Assembly (NCBI GenBank): GCA_004283055.1 | Contig: SHLP01000014.1 | Span: 1 to 47,091, forward strand | Direction: 5' to 3' | Source: Deltaproteobacteria bacterium | GTDB lineage: Bacteria; Myxococcota_A; Polyangia; Polyangiales; Houyiibacteriaceae | Length of the DNA stretch: 47,091 nucleotides | Shown: positions 15,359 to 23,349 of the stretch, piece by piece | Layout of the letters: each line of letters begins with the position of its first letter | How positions within the stretch are numbered: position 1 is the first letter of the stretch | Notes under the pieces: model-generated | The model's database searches: none | What the model was told of the DNA's origin: nothing | The model's input: only the letters and a program-made list of their open reading frames with translations | Translations under genes and position numbers: made by a program

Positions 15359-18300
15359 CAGTTGCTCTCCTTGCTGATAGCAGGCGGGGCGATTCCGGGT
15401 CGAATCTCGAGCGGTTTGCCTCTGGGCGAACGGGCGAACTCGCCTGGGCTATACCCCTGGAAGGTGGCGTCGGCCGCCTGCGCCTCGGCGATGCACTCGG
15501 CGATTCGCTCGTCGCCGTAGGCCTGGAGCCGGTCGATGGCGATCCGCGTGTACTGGTCATCGAAGCTACCGGCCCGGCCCGCGCGCGCGGCCAAGGCGTA
15601 GCGCGCGACCGCAAAGCACTCCACGGGACGAACCTGCGTATCGAGCACCTGGCGAACCTTGTCCTCGAAGTCGAGCCGGTAGTCCTCGCGTTCGTACTCG
15701 TCCGCCTTCCGGAGCACGCGCTGGAGGTCGCCCGGAATGACGACGGGTGTGTTGAGAATCGCGCGGGCGAGGATCTCGTAGGCGCGCCCTTGGCGTACGT
15801 AGGACGCGATCGTCCAGCGCGGGCGGCGGTAGGCGAAGACGGGTTCGTAGCCGTTGGCGACCCCTTGGGCCTGGTTCGCGCCGTTCCCCATCTGCTTGGT
15901 AATGGTATTGATGTAGCCCTCGACCGACTTCGGCCTGCCGGGCTTGATCTGGAACTTCTCGAAGCTCGCGAGCTTGCCATCGACCAGGATGAAGCGCGCT
16001 TCGGCGGCGTACCCGGCTGCGATCGAGCCCGCGGGCTGACCGCTGCGCTCAAATGCCGTCGTCACGTCCTCGAGCGCGCCGCGGTAGTCGCCCATTCGGC
16101 CGCGCGCCTTCCAAGACTGCGCGATGCGCCAATGCGCTTGAACGAGCAGGTCCCCGGCCTCTCCGTCGCGGCCGTAGGCCTTGATGAACTCTCGCATGCC
16201 GCTGATCGCCTGCGGGTAGCGCCGCTGCCGATACGCCATCTCGGCAATGCGATAAAGGGCGTTTCGCTTCGTGTCCTCGTCGTCGACGCTGGTGTACACG
16301 CGTCGGTAGTACTTCGTCGCCTCGGAATACCGCTGAAGGCGCTCGAGCAGAATGGCTGAGTTGACGAGACCGTCATCGCGTTTGCTCTGAACCTCCTCGT
16401 CGGTCGATTTGGCGAAGCGCTGCGAGTCCGCGAGCACGCGATAGTTGTCGACGGCCCGGTCGAAGTCGAAGTTACGGCTCGCCGTGTACGCAAGCTTGAA
16501 GTGCGCGTTGGCCAAAATCGCATCGAGGCTTCGCTGCTCTTCGGCGTCGGCGGCTTCTCGAGGCCCCACGTCGTCGATGATGCGCTGATAGAGCTGAGCG
16601 GCGGAGTCGAAACGGTTGGTCGCTTCTAGCGCAAGAGCAGCATACTCGAGCGCGAGCGGCGCTTGCTTGTCGTTCGGGTTGCTGTTGACCGCGGCGAGCA
16701 GCATCGTGGCGGATTGCTCGTAGAGAGCCACGCTTTCGCTGCCGGTCGTTTGGCCGGCTTGCTTGTAGACATCGAGGGCATCTTGATATACGAGCGCGTT
16801 GAGGTCCGCGCCCGCGCGGCAGATCGGCTTGTCGCGGTTGGCGGGCTTGCTGCAGTCGATCTTGGCGGCGCCCGCGGCAAACGTGCAGCCGCGCTCCTGA
16901 ATGTCGGTCGCAAGGCGGCGAATCTCGTCGCTGTCTTCGGTCGCCATCGCCATCGCACGTAGGTTTTCCCAAGCGATTTGGCCGGTGGCGTCCGCCTCCG
17001 CACCGGAGCAACGCTCTTCGTAGATCCGCGTGAAGCGGCTCTCGGCCTGCGGCCAGTAGCCGTACCAGTAGAGAAGCAGCGCGTTGTTGTAGTCGTAGGC
17101 CGCGCGCACGCCTTCGGTATCGCGTCTGGGGCTCACCCTGCTGAGGTAGATTTCCCGCGCTCGTGCCAGTCGCTGAACCGTTTCGGGCATGGCGGAAGGT
17201 TGAGCTCGGGGTGGCTCACCGACGGGCGGCGGCGCTTCGCTTCGGACCACCAAGCGCCCCTCTTCGACATCGCGGTCGGCGATTCGCTTCAACGACTCGA
17301 CCACGCGCCTCGCCGATTCGGCGAGATAGCTGTCGTCGACGTTGGAATCGCGAACCTCGGCGTACTCCGTCGCAGCCTGCTCGTAGCTCTTGGACCAGTA
17401 GAGGGCGTCGGCGAGGTTGTAGTGAAGCTCGTAGCCCTGGGGGTTGTTCGGGTAGCGTTCGAGATAGCTACGATAGGCGCTGGCGGCCAAGCCGTACTCC
17501 GACTGCGAATCGGTGCAGAGCTTCACGTTGCGTTCTTGGACACAGCGCTGACGCAGCCGCTGAGCGGCCTGGTGATGATGAATCGCCGTGACGATGAGCG
17601 CGTTTTCGGCGAGCTGCTCGGCGGCCCGCTGCTCCGAAGGACGGTCCATGTTGGCATTCCACCAAGGGCTGCCCTGGACGAACTGGGTGAGCTCCGAACG
17701 GGCGACAATCGCGTCTTCGAACTGGTTGTGCATCTGGTGCGCGTTCGCGATTTGGTTGAGGATCTCCGGCGTGCGATGATGGTCGGGCCATTTCGAAATC
17801 GCCACTCGCCATGCCGCGATCGCTTCGGGGTACTTTGCTTCATCGAAGTACACTTGCCCGAGTTGGAAGTAGACTTCAGGAGTCCAGGGCCTCTGCTGCG
17901 GGAGGAGCGAGGGGTCCTGGATGCGCGCGAGCCCCGTCGGCCTGCCCTCGACCGGATCGGCAATCTGATTCTCGTTCCAGTCGTCATAGGCGAACGCGAT
18001 GCCGAGGTACTCGATAGCCTCGGGCCGAAGCTCGGACCCGGCCTTGCCCGTCTCTTTTCGTGTTTCGTCCGACCATTGGACGAGCTTGCCGAAGTTCCGG
18101 ATCGCCTCTGGGTAACGGCTTGCGCGGTAGTAGGCCCAAGCGACTTTGTACAGGGCGAGGTTGTAGTTGCGGTCTTCGCTGTTCTCCAGAATGCGCCCAT
18201 ACGCCGCGATAGAGAGGTCCAGTGCATGGTCGCCCCCGAAATCGTCGAAGTGGTACTCGCCGATTCGGAACCAGGTTTCGCTTACGAAGCGGGCCTGCTC

Positions 18301-19209
18301 CGAGATGGGCTCGCAGCGCGCATACGCGTTGACGAAGACGCCGCGCTGCGTTGCGCCGAGAGGACGACCATCGAGCGTCAACGCAGGATACTTCGCTTGG
18401 GCGGCAAGCGACGCATCGACCGGTGGCGGACGCCAATCGGGGTTGTAGTCGTAGGTGTTGGCGCAGACGAGGGCGAGCCATGCGGCAAGCGCCTCCTCGG
18501 GGCGTCCCATTTCGTTCAGGGTGTACCCGATCAAGTAGTAAACCCCGTCGGAGCGCTCATAGTCGGGGAAACGACGGGCCAACGACTTGTACAGAAGGAC
18601 CGTCGGCGTGAAGTCCGGCGAGCTCGGGAGCCCGTCTTCCGCGGTCAAATCGCCGGCCTCGCGAGCTGCCTGTGCCTCGTCGTACAGATCTTGGAACTCG
18701 ACCGCGCTGCGCTCGAAGTAGAGCTCACCCAAGCGGAACATCGCGTCTGGCGTATATCGGGGATGGGTCGGATAGCGCCGAAGGAACTCTTCGAAGACCC
18801 GGATCGAATCCGCACGAGCCTGTTTGAACTCGAGCTCCTCCGCCTCCAGCTGCTCGCCGTACCAGCGATCGCGCTCCCGTCGCTGCTGGAGGTACTCGCG
18901 GCGGACGAGCGAGGTCACCGTGGACCGAAAAGCTTGGCCCGTCTTGTCGAATCGCTCGACCTCTTCTTCGAGCTGCTTCAAGGCTTCGAGCTGCTGCTCG
19001 GTCGGAGGGGGGCGCTCGTCGACGATGCGTTTGCCGGTGTCCTGCAGGAAGGGTGGCAGGCTGACGTCCGTCGCGCCTCCCCAGGGCGTAGCCTCGTCGG
19101 CTTCCGTCTCGGCGCTTGATTGCTGAGCGAGAGCAGGACTGAGACTCCAACAGGCGGTGGCAACCGCGGCCAGCAAGACGAGCGATGCGCGCCAATGGGA
19201 CTTGCTCAT
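15358..19209 (-). CDS. Large periplasmic TPR protein, GltD/AgmU-like
   Basis: The product is 1283 residues from ATG 19209; the reading frame extends upstream to 19338, but that part overlaps the neighbouring gene. The chosen start gives a standard signal peptide (SLVLLAAVATACWSLSPALA-Q) and an ATGA overlap. The mature protein is a long chain of TPR-type helical pairs (PDAMFRLGELYFERSA, WTPEVYFQLGQVYFDEAKYPEAI, KLAYTASRNFDFDRAVDNY) with a Cys-containing stretch in the middle (ERGCTFAAGAAKIDC). Its size and place fit GltD/AgmU (and the sporulation paralogue NfsD), a periplasmic scaffold. The assignment is by architecture; sequence identity was not measured. Confidence 0.85.
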   Translation of the reverse strand: MSKSHWRASLVLLAAVATACWSLSPALAQQSSAETEADEATPWGGATDVSLPPFLQDTGKRIVDERPPPTEQQLEALKQLEEEVERFDKTGQAFRSTVTSLVRREYLQQRRERDRWYGEQLEAEELEFKQARADSIRVFEEFLRRYPTHPRYTPDAMFRLGELYFERSAVEFQDLYDEAQAAREAGDLTAEDGLPSSPDFTPTVLLYKSLARRFPDYERSDGVYYLIGYTLNEMGRPEEALAAWLALVCANTYDYNPDWRPPPVDASLAAQAKYPALTLDGRPLGATQRGVFVNAYARCEPISEQARFVSETWFRIGEYHFDDFGGDHALDLSIAAYGRILENSEDRNYNLALYKVAWAYYRASRYPEAIRNFGKLVQWSDETRKETGKAGSELRPEAIEYLGIAFAYDDWNENQIADPVEGRPTGLARIQDPSLLPQQRPWTPEVYFQLGQVYFDEAKYPEAIAAWRVAISKWPDHHRTPEILNQIANAHQMHNQFEDAIVARSELTQFVQGSPWWNANMDRPSEQRAAEQLAENALIVTAIHHHQAAQRLRQRCVQERNVKLCTDSQSEYGLAASAYRSYLERYPNNPQGYELHYNLADALYWSKSYEQAATEYAEVRDSNVDDSYLAESARRVVESLKRIADRDVEEGRLVVRSEAPPPVGEPPRAQPSAMPETVQRLARAREIYLSRVSPRRDTEGVRAAYDYNNALLLYWYGYWPQAESRFTRIYEERCSGAEADATGQIAWENLRAMAMATEDSDEIRRLATDIQERGCTFAAGAAKIDCSKPANRDKPICRAGADLNALVYQDALDVYKQAGQTTGSESVALYEQSATMLLAAVNSNPNDKQAPLALEYAALALEATNRFDSAAQLYQRIIDDVGPREAADAEEQRSLDAILANAHFKLAYTASRNFDFDRAVDNYRVLADSQRFAKSTDEEVQSKRDDGLVNSAILLERLQRYSEATKYYRRVYTSVDDEDTKRNALYRIAEMAYRQRRYPQAISGMREFIKAYGRDGEAGDLLVQAHWRIAQSWKARGRMGDYRGALEDVTTAFERSGQPAGSIAAGYAAEARFILVDGKLASFEKFQIKPGRPKSVEGYINTITKQMGNGANQAQGVANGYEPVFAYRRPRWTIASYVRQGRAYEILARAILNTPVVIPGDLQRVLRKADEYEREDYRLDFEDKVRQVLDTQVRPVECFAVARYALAARAGRAGSFDDQYTRIAIDRLQAYGDERIAECIAEAQAADATFQGYSPGEFARSPRGKPLEIRPGIAPPAISKESN

Positions 19210-21599
19210 GGCCCGCCCCCGACGCCCTGATTCTCGTCCATCACGTCCCGGAACTCGTCGTCGAGCGCTTGGAGCTCGCGCGCGCGCTCGCGGGTCAGCG
19301 TGTCGATCCGGACCCTGTGGTCTTCGCGCCGTGCCCAAGCGACGTCGATCTTGCCCACCTCCGCTCGGAGAACCAGGTCGTAGAATCGATCATGGACGCG
19401 ATTGAAATTGAGATAGGTGATCGCGCCGACGACGTCTTCAGCCTCGCCTTCTAGCGAGCCGAGCGCGTTGCGGTAGCGCTTCAAGTTCGCGGTTTCGTCG
19501 TCGACGGTCGCAAGCATTTGAGTGACGCGTCGTTTCACCACGGCGGTCAGCTCGGCGTCACGCTGATCGAGTCGGCGCTCGAGAGCGGCCACACGCGAGA
19601 ATGCCTCGTCGTACTGGGGGCCCCCAGAACCGGTCAGCTTTCGCTCACGCCCCACGAGGTCGATGAAGGTTCTCCGCTCGACGTCGTCTGCCTGGTACCG
19701 TCTGTCGCCAACCCCCACGTGAAGACGGCCGACTTCGAGGCGTCGACGAATCCAAGTGAGTTGCTCTTCGTACTCCTCGATTTCGCCTTCGTGTTCCGCG
19801 AGCTGGGTGGCCAACGCCTGCGGGTCGGCCTTGCGCGGGTCGATGGCCGGCAGGCCGGCGCGCGATGCCACGATACGCGCTTCGAGGCCTAGAATTTCGA
19901 TTCGCAGCGCCTGCAGGTCGCGTTCGGCGGCCCTAAACTCGCCGAGTCGTTCCATGTCGCGATCGACGAAGTCCTCGGTGTCGACAGGCATGTCCATCAC
20001 CTCGGCCTGGACTTCGCGACGACGCGTGCGCACTGGTGCTGCTTGACCCGCGGGAGCGCCCCGTGCTTGGCTCTCGGCCTCGATGAGAGCGCCGAGGGCG
20101 CGCGCTGCCCGGTTTCGAAGGCCGGTCGTCCTTTCGCGCTGACGCCGAAGATCGGCAAATACGCTGACGCGATTTGGCGCGCTCAGAGCTGCGGTGATCC
20201 TTTCGGCGAGCTGGTTGGTCTCTTCGACGAGCCGATTGGCCTCGCTCAGGTCGGAGAGCACCTCGAGCGCACGCTCGTAGTCGCCTTCGAGCTCGATCCA
20301 GCGCCTTGCCGACTCCGGCAGGAAGTCGTCAATGTCGAAATCGTCTAGGTTTTCGCGGACAACGGCACGGAAATGCGCGTGAAGATCGGGATGGTCATTG
20401 CGCTTGGCCTCGAGCTCGTCGCGGATGGGACCAAAAGTAGCCCGTACCTCATCGAAGACCACCTCCGCTTCGTCGTAGCGTCCGTTCCGGGCGAGAAGGT
20501 CACCGCGCAGGACTTTGCCATCGGCATTGAGCGGGCTGTTGGGCGCAGCGACAGAGAGCACCTCGAGGGTCCGCTCCGCTTGGATGGCGTCCCCCATGCG
20601 TATGTACGTCCACGCAAGCTCGAACAGCGCCTGGTCGAACCGAGCCGAGGTCTGCTCGACCGCGCGGTACGCTTCGACGGCCTGCTCCAACTGCTCCGTT
20701 TCGTAGTATAGACGTCCAAGGGCGAGATAGGTCAGCTCGAGGACTTCCGCTTCCTGCTCGTTGGCGGGCTCGTGCCCCATCACGCCGCGGAACGCCGCGA
20801 TGGCGTCGAGGTACTCGCCGCGAAACGTGTGAATCGTGCCGACGAAATATTTGGCGCGCAGGGAGAACTCGGTGCCACTCGGGATGCCGAGGAAGCCTTT
20901 GCGGGCCTGCTCGAGGCGGCCTTGATCGAGCCCGCGAAACGCCGAGCTCGAGGGGGCGTCGAGCACGTCATCGATCGGCAAGGCGCGGTTGTACAGATAC
21001 TTGGCGCGGAAGTACGCCGTCGAGATGGAAAGGGTCGACGATGGGATGGCGTCGAGACGCGAAAAGTAGCTGTCGACGTCCCGGAAATCGTGCGTGTGGA
21101 TCGCGATTTGAATGAGGCGGCTGAGCGATGGCTGCAGGTACGGCGAAAACGCGGGCTCGCCGCCGCGGTCGATAACCTGGGCGTACCGCCGCCGAGCGCC
21201 CAAGTAGTCGTCGGCGAGGAACAGAGACTCGCCCAGCAGAAAGAGCGCCTCCGGATAGGCGCGATGGGTTGGGTAGTGTTCGACGATGTCCGTCAGAAGA
21301 ATGGCCGCTCGGAGGTAGTCCTCGAGCCGCAGGTAGAGCTCCCCGTCGGTGAGGCGTTCCTCGACGAAGGTTTCGCTCTTCAGGTCGAGCGGGCGGACCG
21401 GATCGGCGAGCAGGCGCTGGGCATCTGCTTCGAGCTCCGACAGCGCGCGGTTCGCCGTGGCGAGATCCTGGGCCGCCGCTTCGGGAGCATCAAGCGCAAG
21501 GAGGCCTAGGGCCAGGAACAACCCCAGCCGAATCCTTTGCGCTCGCCCCCTGCCTCGTGTCGGTGAGGGCGGCGAACCCGTCGCGCCGCCAGGTCGCAT
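19206..21599 (-). CDS. Periplasmic TPR and coiled-coil protein
   Basis: The product is 797 residues. A long basic N-region precedes a hydrophobic stretch (LGLFLALGLLALDAPEAAAQ), consistent with a signal peptide. Residues about 75-400 carry TPR-like repeats (RAYPEALFLLGESLFLADDY, then YLALGRLYYETEQLEQAVEAY). Residues about 430-790 are predicted coiled coil, rich in Arg/Glu/Leu heptads. The start shares a base with the upstream stop (TAATG) and no closer ATG or GTG exists. In a Glt/Nfs comparison it would occupy the role of a second TPR scaffold such as GltC, but the coiled-coil half is not something I can assign. Confidence 0.82.
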   Translation of the reverse strand: MRPGGATGSPPSPTRGRGRAQRIRLGLFLALGLLALDAPEAAAQDLATANRALSELEADAQRLLADPVRPLDLKSETFVEERLTDGELYLRLEDYLRAAILLTDIVEHYPTHRAYPEALFLLGESLFLADDYLGARRRYAQVIDRGGEPAFSPYLQPSLSRLIQIAIHTHDFRDVDSYFSRLDAIPSSTLSISTAYFRAKYLYNRALPIDDVLDAPSSSAFRGLDQGRLEQARKGFLGIPSGTEFSLRAKYFVGTIHTFRGEYLDAIAAFRGVMGHEPANEQEAEVLELTYLALGRLYYETEQLEQAVEAYRAVEQTSARFDQALFELAWTYIRMGDAIQAERTLEVLSVAAPNSPLNADGKVLRGDLLARNGRYDEAEVVFDEVRATFGPIRDELEAKRNDHPDLHAHFRAVVRENLDDFDIDDFLPESARRWIELEGDYERALEVLSDLSEANRLVEETNQLAERITAALSAPNRVSVFADLRRQRERTTGLRNRAARALGALIEAESQARGAPAGQAAPVRTRRREVQAEVMDMPVDTEDFVDRDMERLGEFRAAERDLQALRIEILGLEARIVASRAGLPAIDPRKADPQALATQLAEHEGEIEEYEEQLTWIRRRLEVGRLHVGVGDRRYQADDVERRTFIDLVGRERKLTGSGGPQYDEAFSRVAALERRLDQRDAELTAVVKRRVTQMLATVDDETANLKRYRNALGSLEGEAEDVVGAITYLNFNRVHDRFYDLVLRAEVGKIDVAWARREDHRVRIDTLTRERARELQALDDEFRDVMDENQGVGGGP

Positions 21600-22309
21600 T
21601 AGCGATCGCCCTCACCCATTTCATCGGGTCGAACGGGACGCTCGACGCGTTCGATGTACCGGACCGCGGGCCGCTCTTCGAGCGGGGTCGCCGGACCACC
21701 CTTTTCGTAGCCCACCACGTGGACGGTCGAGACGCGGCCTTCCGGCACGGAGAAGGTGTAGGTCGACCTCACCTTGAAGCGATAGCCTTTGAGGTACGCG
21801 AAGACACCGTAGCCGTGACCCCGATACTCGAGGCTGACGGTCAGCGTGTGCTCGCCCGGAACGATGCTCCCGTTGTAGACCTCGAACTCCTTTTGATCAC
21901 CGAGCGTGCCCTCTTCGTCTGCTTTGGTGAAGATCGGGGCGCCGTCGAGGGCGTACACGACCCTGACGAGCTTGTAGGACTGCGACATCCGATTTTCGTG
22001 CACGATGGCAGCCTGGCCTCCGCCGACGACGCCTTCGAGAACGGTTTCAGCGAGCAGTGAGAGCCGGGCCTTCGAGCGAAAGATCTGCTCTTTGAGCTCG
22101 TTGATCCGCTGTTCGAGGTCCCGCAGGCGCACCGCGTACGTGCCGGCGTCCAGGGGCTTGCTGGGCGCGCTCGGCACCGCCGTTTCGGTTGGCGGCGAAG
22201 CGTCGATTCCGGTTTCCGGAGGCGAGCTGCCGCCGGCCTGCGCCTCTGCAACGGCGCCCCCCAACCCAATACACGCTGCCACAACGCAGAGCGCAACGAT
22301 CCTGCGCAT
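21599..22309 (-). CDS. Secreted coiled-coil/beta protein heading the TPR operon
   Basis: The product is 236 residues from ATG 22309, which follows an AGGGG ribosome-binding site; an earlier frame start at 22333 is unlikely. The signal peptide ends near GAVAEAQA. A heptad-like helix (LRDLEQRINELKEQIFRSKA) follows. The rest is beta-rich (VRVVYALDGAPIF, then GEHTLTVSLEYRGHGYG, and VRSTYTFSVPEGRVSTV) and ends in a charged tail. Similar Myxococcota proteins are, as I recall, sometimes misnamed dihydrolipoamide acetyltransferase. No catalytic or lipoyl motif is visible here, so that name should not be used. It is the first gene of the six-gene coupled operon. Confidence 0.8.
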   Translation of the reverse strand: MRRIVALCVVAACIGLGGAVAEAQAGGSSPPETGIDASPPTETAVPSAPSKPLDAGTYAVRLRDLEQRINELKEQIFRSKARLSLLAETVLEGVVGGGQAAIVHENRMSQSYKLVRVVYALDGAPIFTKADEEGTLGDQKEFEVYNGSIVPGEHTLTVSLEYRGHGYGVFAYLKGYRFKVRSTYTFSVPEGRVSTVHVVGYEKGGPATPLEERPAVRYIERVERPVRPDEMGEGDR

Positions 22310-22338
22310 CGCAATTCCCCTCTGAGTGACCACCCTCT

Positions 22339-22354
22339 GGGGCGAAATTGCCCC
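22339..22354 (-). promoter_or_regulatory. Short leader hairpin upstream of the TPR operon
   Basis: GGGGC at 22339-22343 pairs with GCCCC at 22350-22354 around a six-base AT-rich loop. The stem lies in the expected 5' leader, between the predicted promoter and the ribosome-binding site of the first gene. It could be a leader hairpin or a dyad operator; the sequence alone does not say which. Confidence 0.4.
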
Positions 22355-22370
22355 TCAGATGGTCTCGGAG

Positions 22371-22400
22371 CTTATACCGCAGCGCGAGCGGCTGGGTCAA
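22371..22400 (-). promoter_or_regulatory. Probable sigma-70 promoter of the six-gene TPR/AgmX operon
   Basis: On the minus strand TTGACC (22400-22395) and TATAAG (22376-22371) are separated by 18 bp. Each matches the consensus at five of six positions. The -10 box is about 61 bp upstream of the ATG at 22309, leaving a leader of roughly 55 bases that contains a small hairpin. A further dyad, GCCGG/CCGGC at 22409-22427, lies just upstream but has no T-tract, so it is not a convincing terminator for the STAS gene. Confidence 0.65.
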
Positions 22401-22493
22401 TGAAGGGCGCCGGCATTTCTAACCGGCGGCGACTGCCAAGAATCCCTGCATTGTCGTTTACTTGCAGCGTGGCGATCGCTTGGAGGCGGCCCC

Positions 22494-23321
22494 TCAGGGC
22501 AGGAACCGAGCCAGCAGCGCTCGCCACCTCTCTTTCCGAGGTGGGGTGGCGCGATCGGGCGAATTCAGGGCGGCCTCGAGAGCAACGGCCAGGTCGGGCG
22601 CAATCCGCAGCGCGTCCAGAGGGATGCGCGCATCGGTCGCGGCAGCCCTCCAGCGCTGGTCGACTCCGACAAAAATACACTGGCCGCCAAGCATTTTGGC
22701 GATCTCATCGGCGGAAAACACGGCGATGGCTCGCTCCCGGTTCGGCTCGCTCAGCTGGGTCAGGTCGACGATCGCCAGCTCGACATCTGCGTCGAGCATG
22801 GCCCGGCCAAGCGCGTCGACGCAGTCGCTCAGGACGGCCGGCTCATGCGTTCCGGAGATGACCAGTGCGAAGATCGAGGCGTCTATTCGCAGGGGCTGGA
22901 GGCAGCTCGCCGCACGCTCCATCGCAGCCTGGGAGACGCGCTCTTCGCGCCCGAGCACGAAGCCTTCGACGGCCGCGGCGACGGCGCGCTGCGCAAATGG
23001 TTCCACGTCGACCTCGCACGACGGGTCGACCGACTGCAATGCGAGGCGCGTGACTCGAACCGCTGTGGTCGGTGTGAGGTCGAGGAGGGCAAGGCGCCGA
23101 CCGACGAGGGTGAGGACGGTGAAGCACTCACGGAATTCAAACGACTCGAAATCGCCACCCGCCCGCTTCTCGATGGGCAACTCGCTCAGGAGTGGCAGCA
23201 CGGGTGTCACCTCGGCGAAAACGTCGTCGAGCGAAACGCCTCCGGTGGCTGGCGTGGCCGCCTCGAGTGCCGCCCGGAAGCGCGCCGTGACGGACGTCGT
23301 CTCACTCTTTGGGTCGGCCAT
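22494..23321 (-). CDS. STAS-domain-like protein (RsbR-type regulator), tentative
   Basis: The product is 275 residues. The C-terminal part (about residues 155-260) has the STAS-fold pattern: a strand ASIFALVISG, helices, a strand VELAIVDLTQLS, a helix ADEIAKMLGG and a final strand QCIFVGVDQ. In RsbR-type antagonists the segment after the DLTG-like strand carries a phosphorylatable Ser or Thr; here it reads TQLSEPNRE. The N-terminal 140 residues are helical and charged, as in the sensory half of RsbR proteins. No signal peptide is present, so it is cytoplasmic. It is divergent from the sigma-54 activator gene by 28 bp, suggesting a functional link. Family membership is a judgement from pattern only. 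Confidence 0.6.
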   Translation of the reverse strand: MADPKSETTSVTARFRAALEAATPATGGVSLDDVFAEVTPVLPLLSELPIEKRAGGDFESFEFRECFTVLTLVGRRLALLDLTPTTAVRVTRLALQSVDPSCEVDVEPFAQRAVAAAVEGFVLGREERVSQAAMERAASCLQPLRIDASIFALVISGTHEPAVLSDCVDALGRAMLDADVELAIVDLTQLSEPNRERAIAVFSADEIAKMLGGQCIFVGVDQRWRAAATDARIPLDALRIAPDLAVALEAALNSPDRATPPRKERWRALLARFLP

Positions 23322-23349
23322 CGTTCAGCATGGTATAAGCCGAAGCTCC

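Noticed and set aside
16978-19119. 713-codon open frame on the plus strand
   Set aside because: It is the antisense shadow of the large TPR gene, whose signal peptide, TPR pattern and overlap with both neighbours are clear.
21599-22309. Dihydrolipoamide acetyltransferase assignment for the first TPR-operon gene
   Set aside because: No lipoyl-lysine motif, E1-binding domain or catalytic HxxxDG motif is present, and the protein has a signal peptide.
22409-22427. GCCGG/CCGGC dyad as a terminator of the STAS-like gene
   Set aside because: The stem is only five base pairs with a nine-base loop, and no T-run follows on the minus strand.
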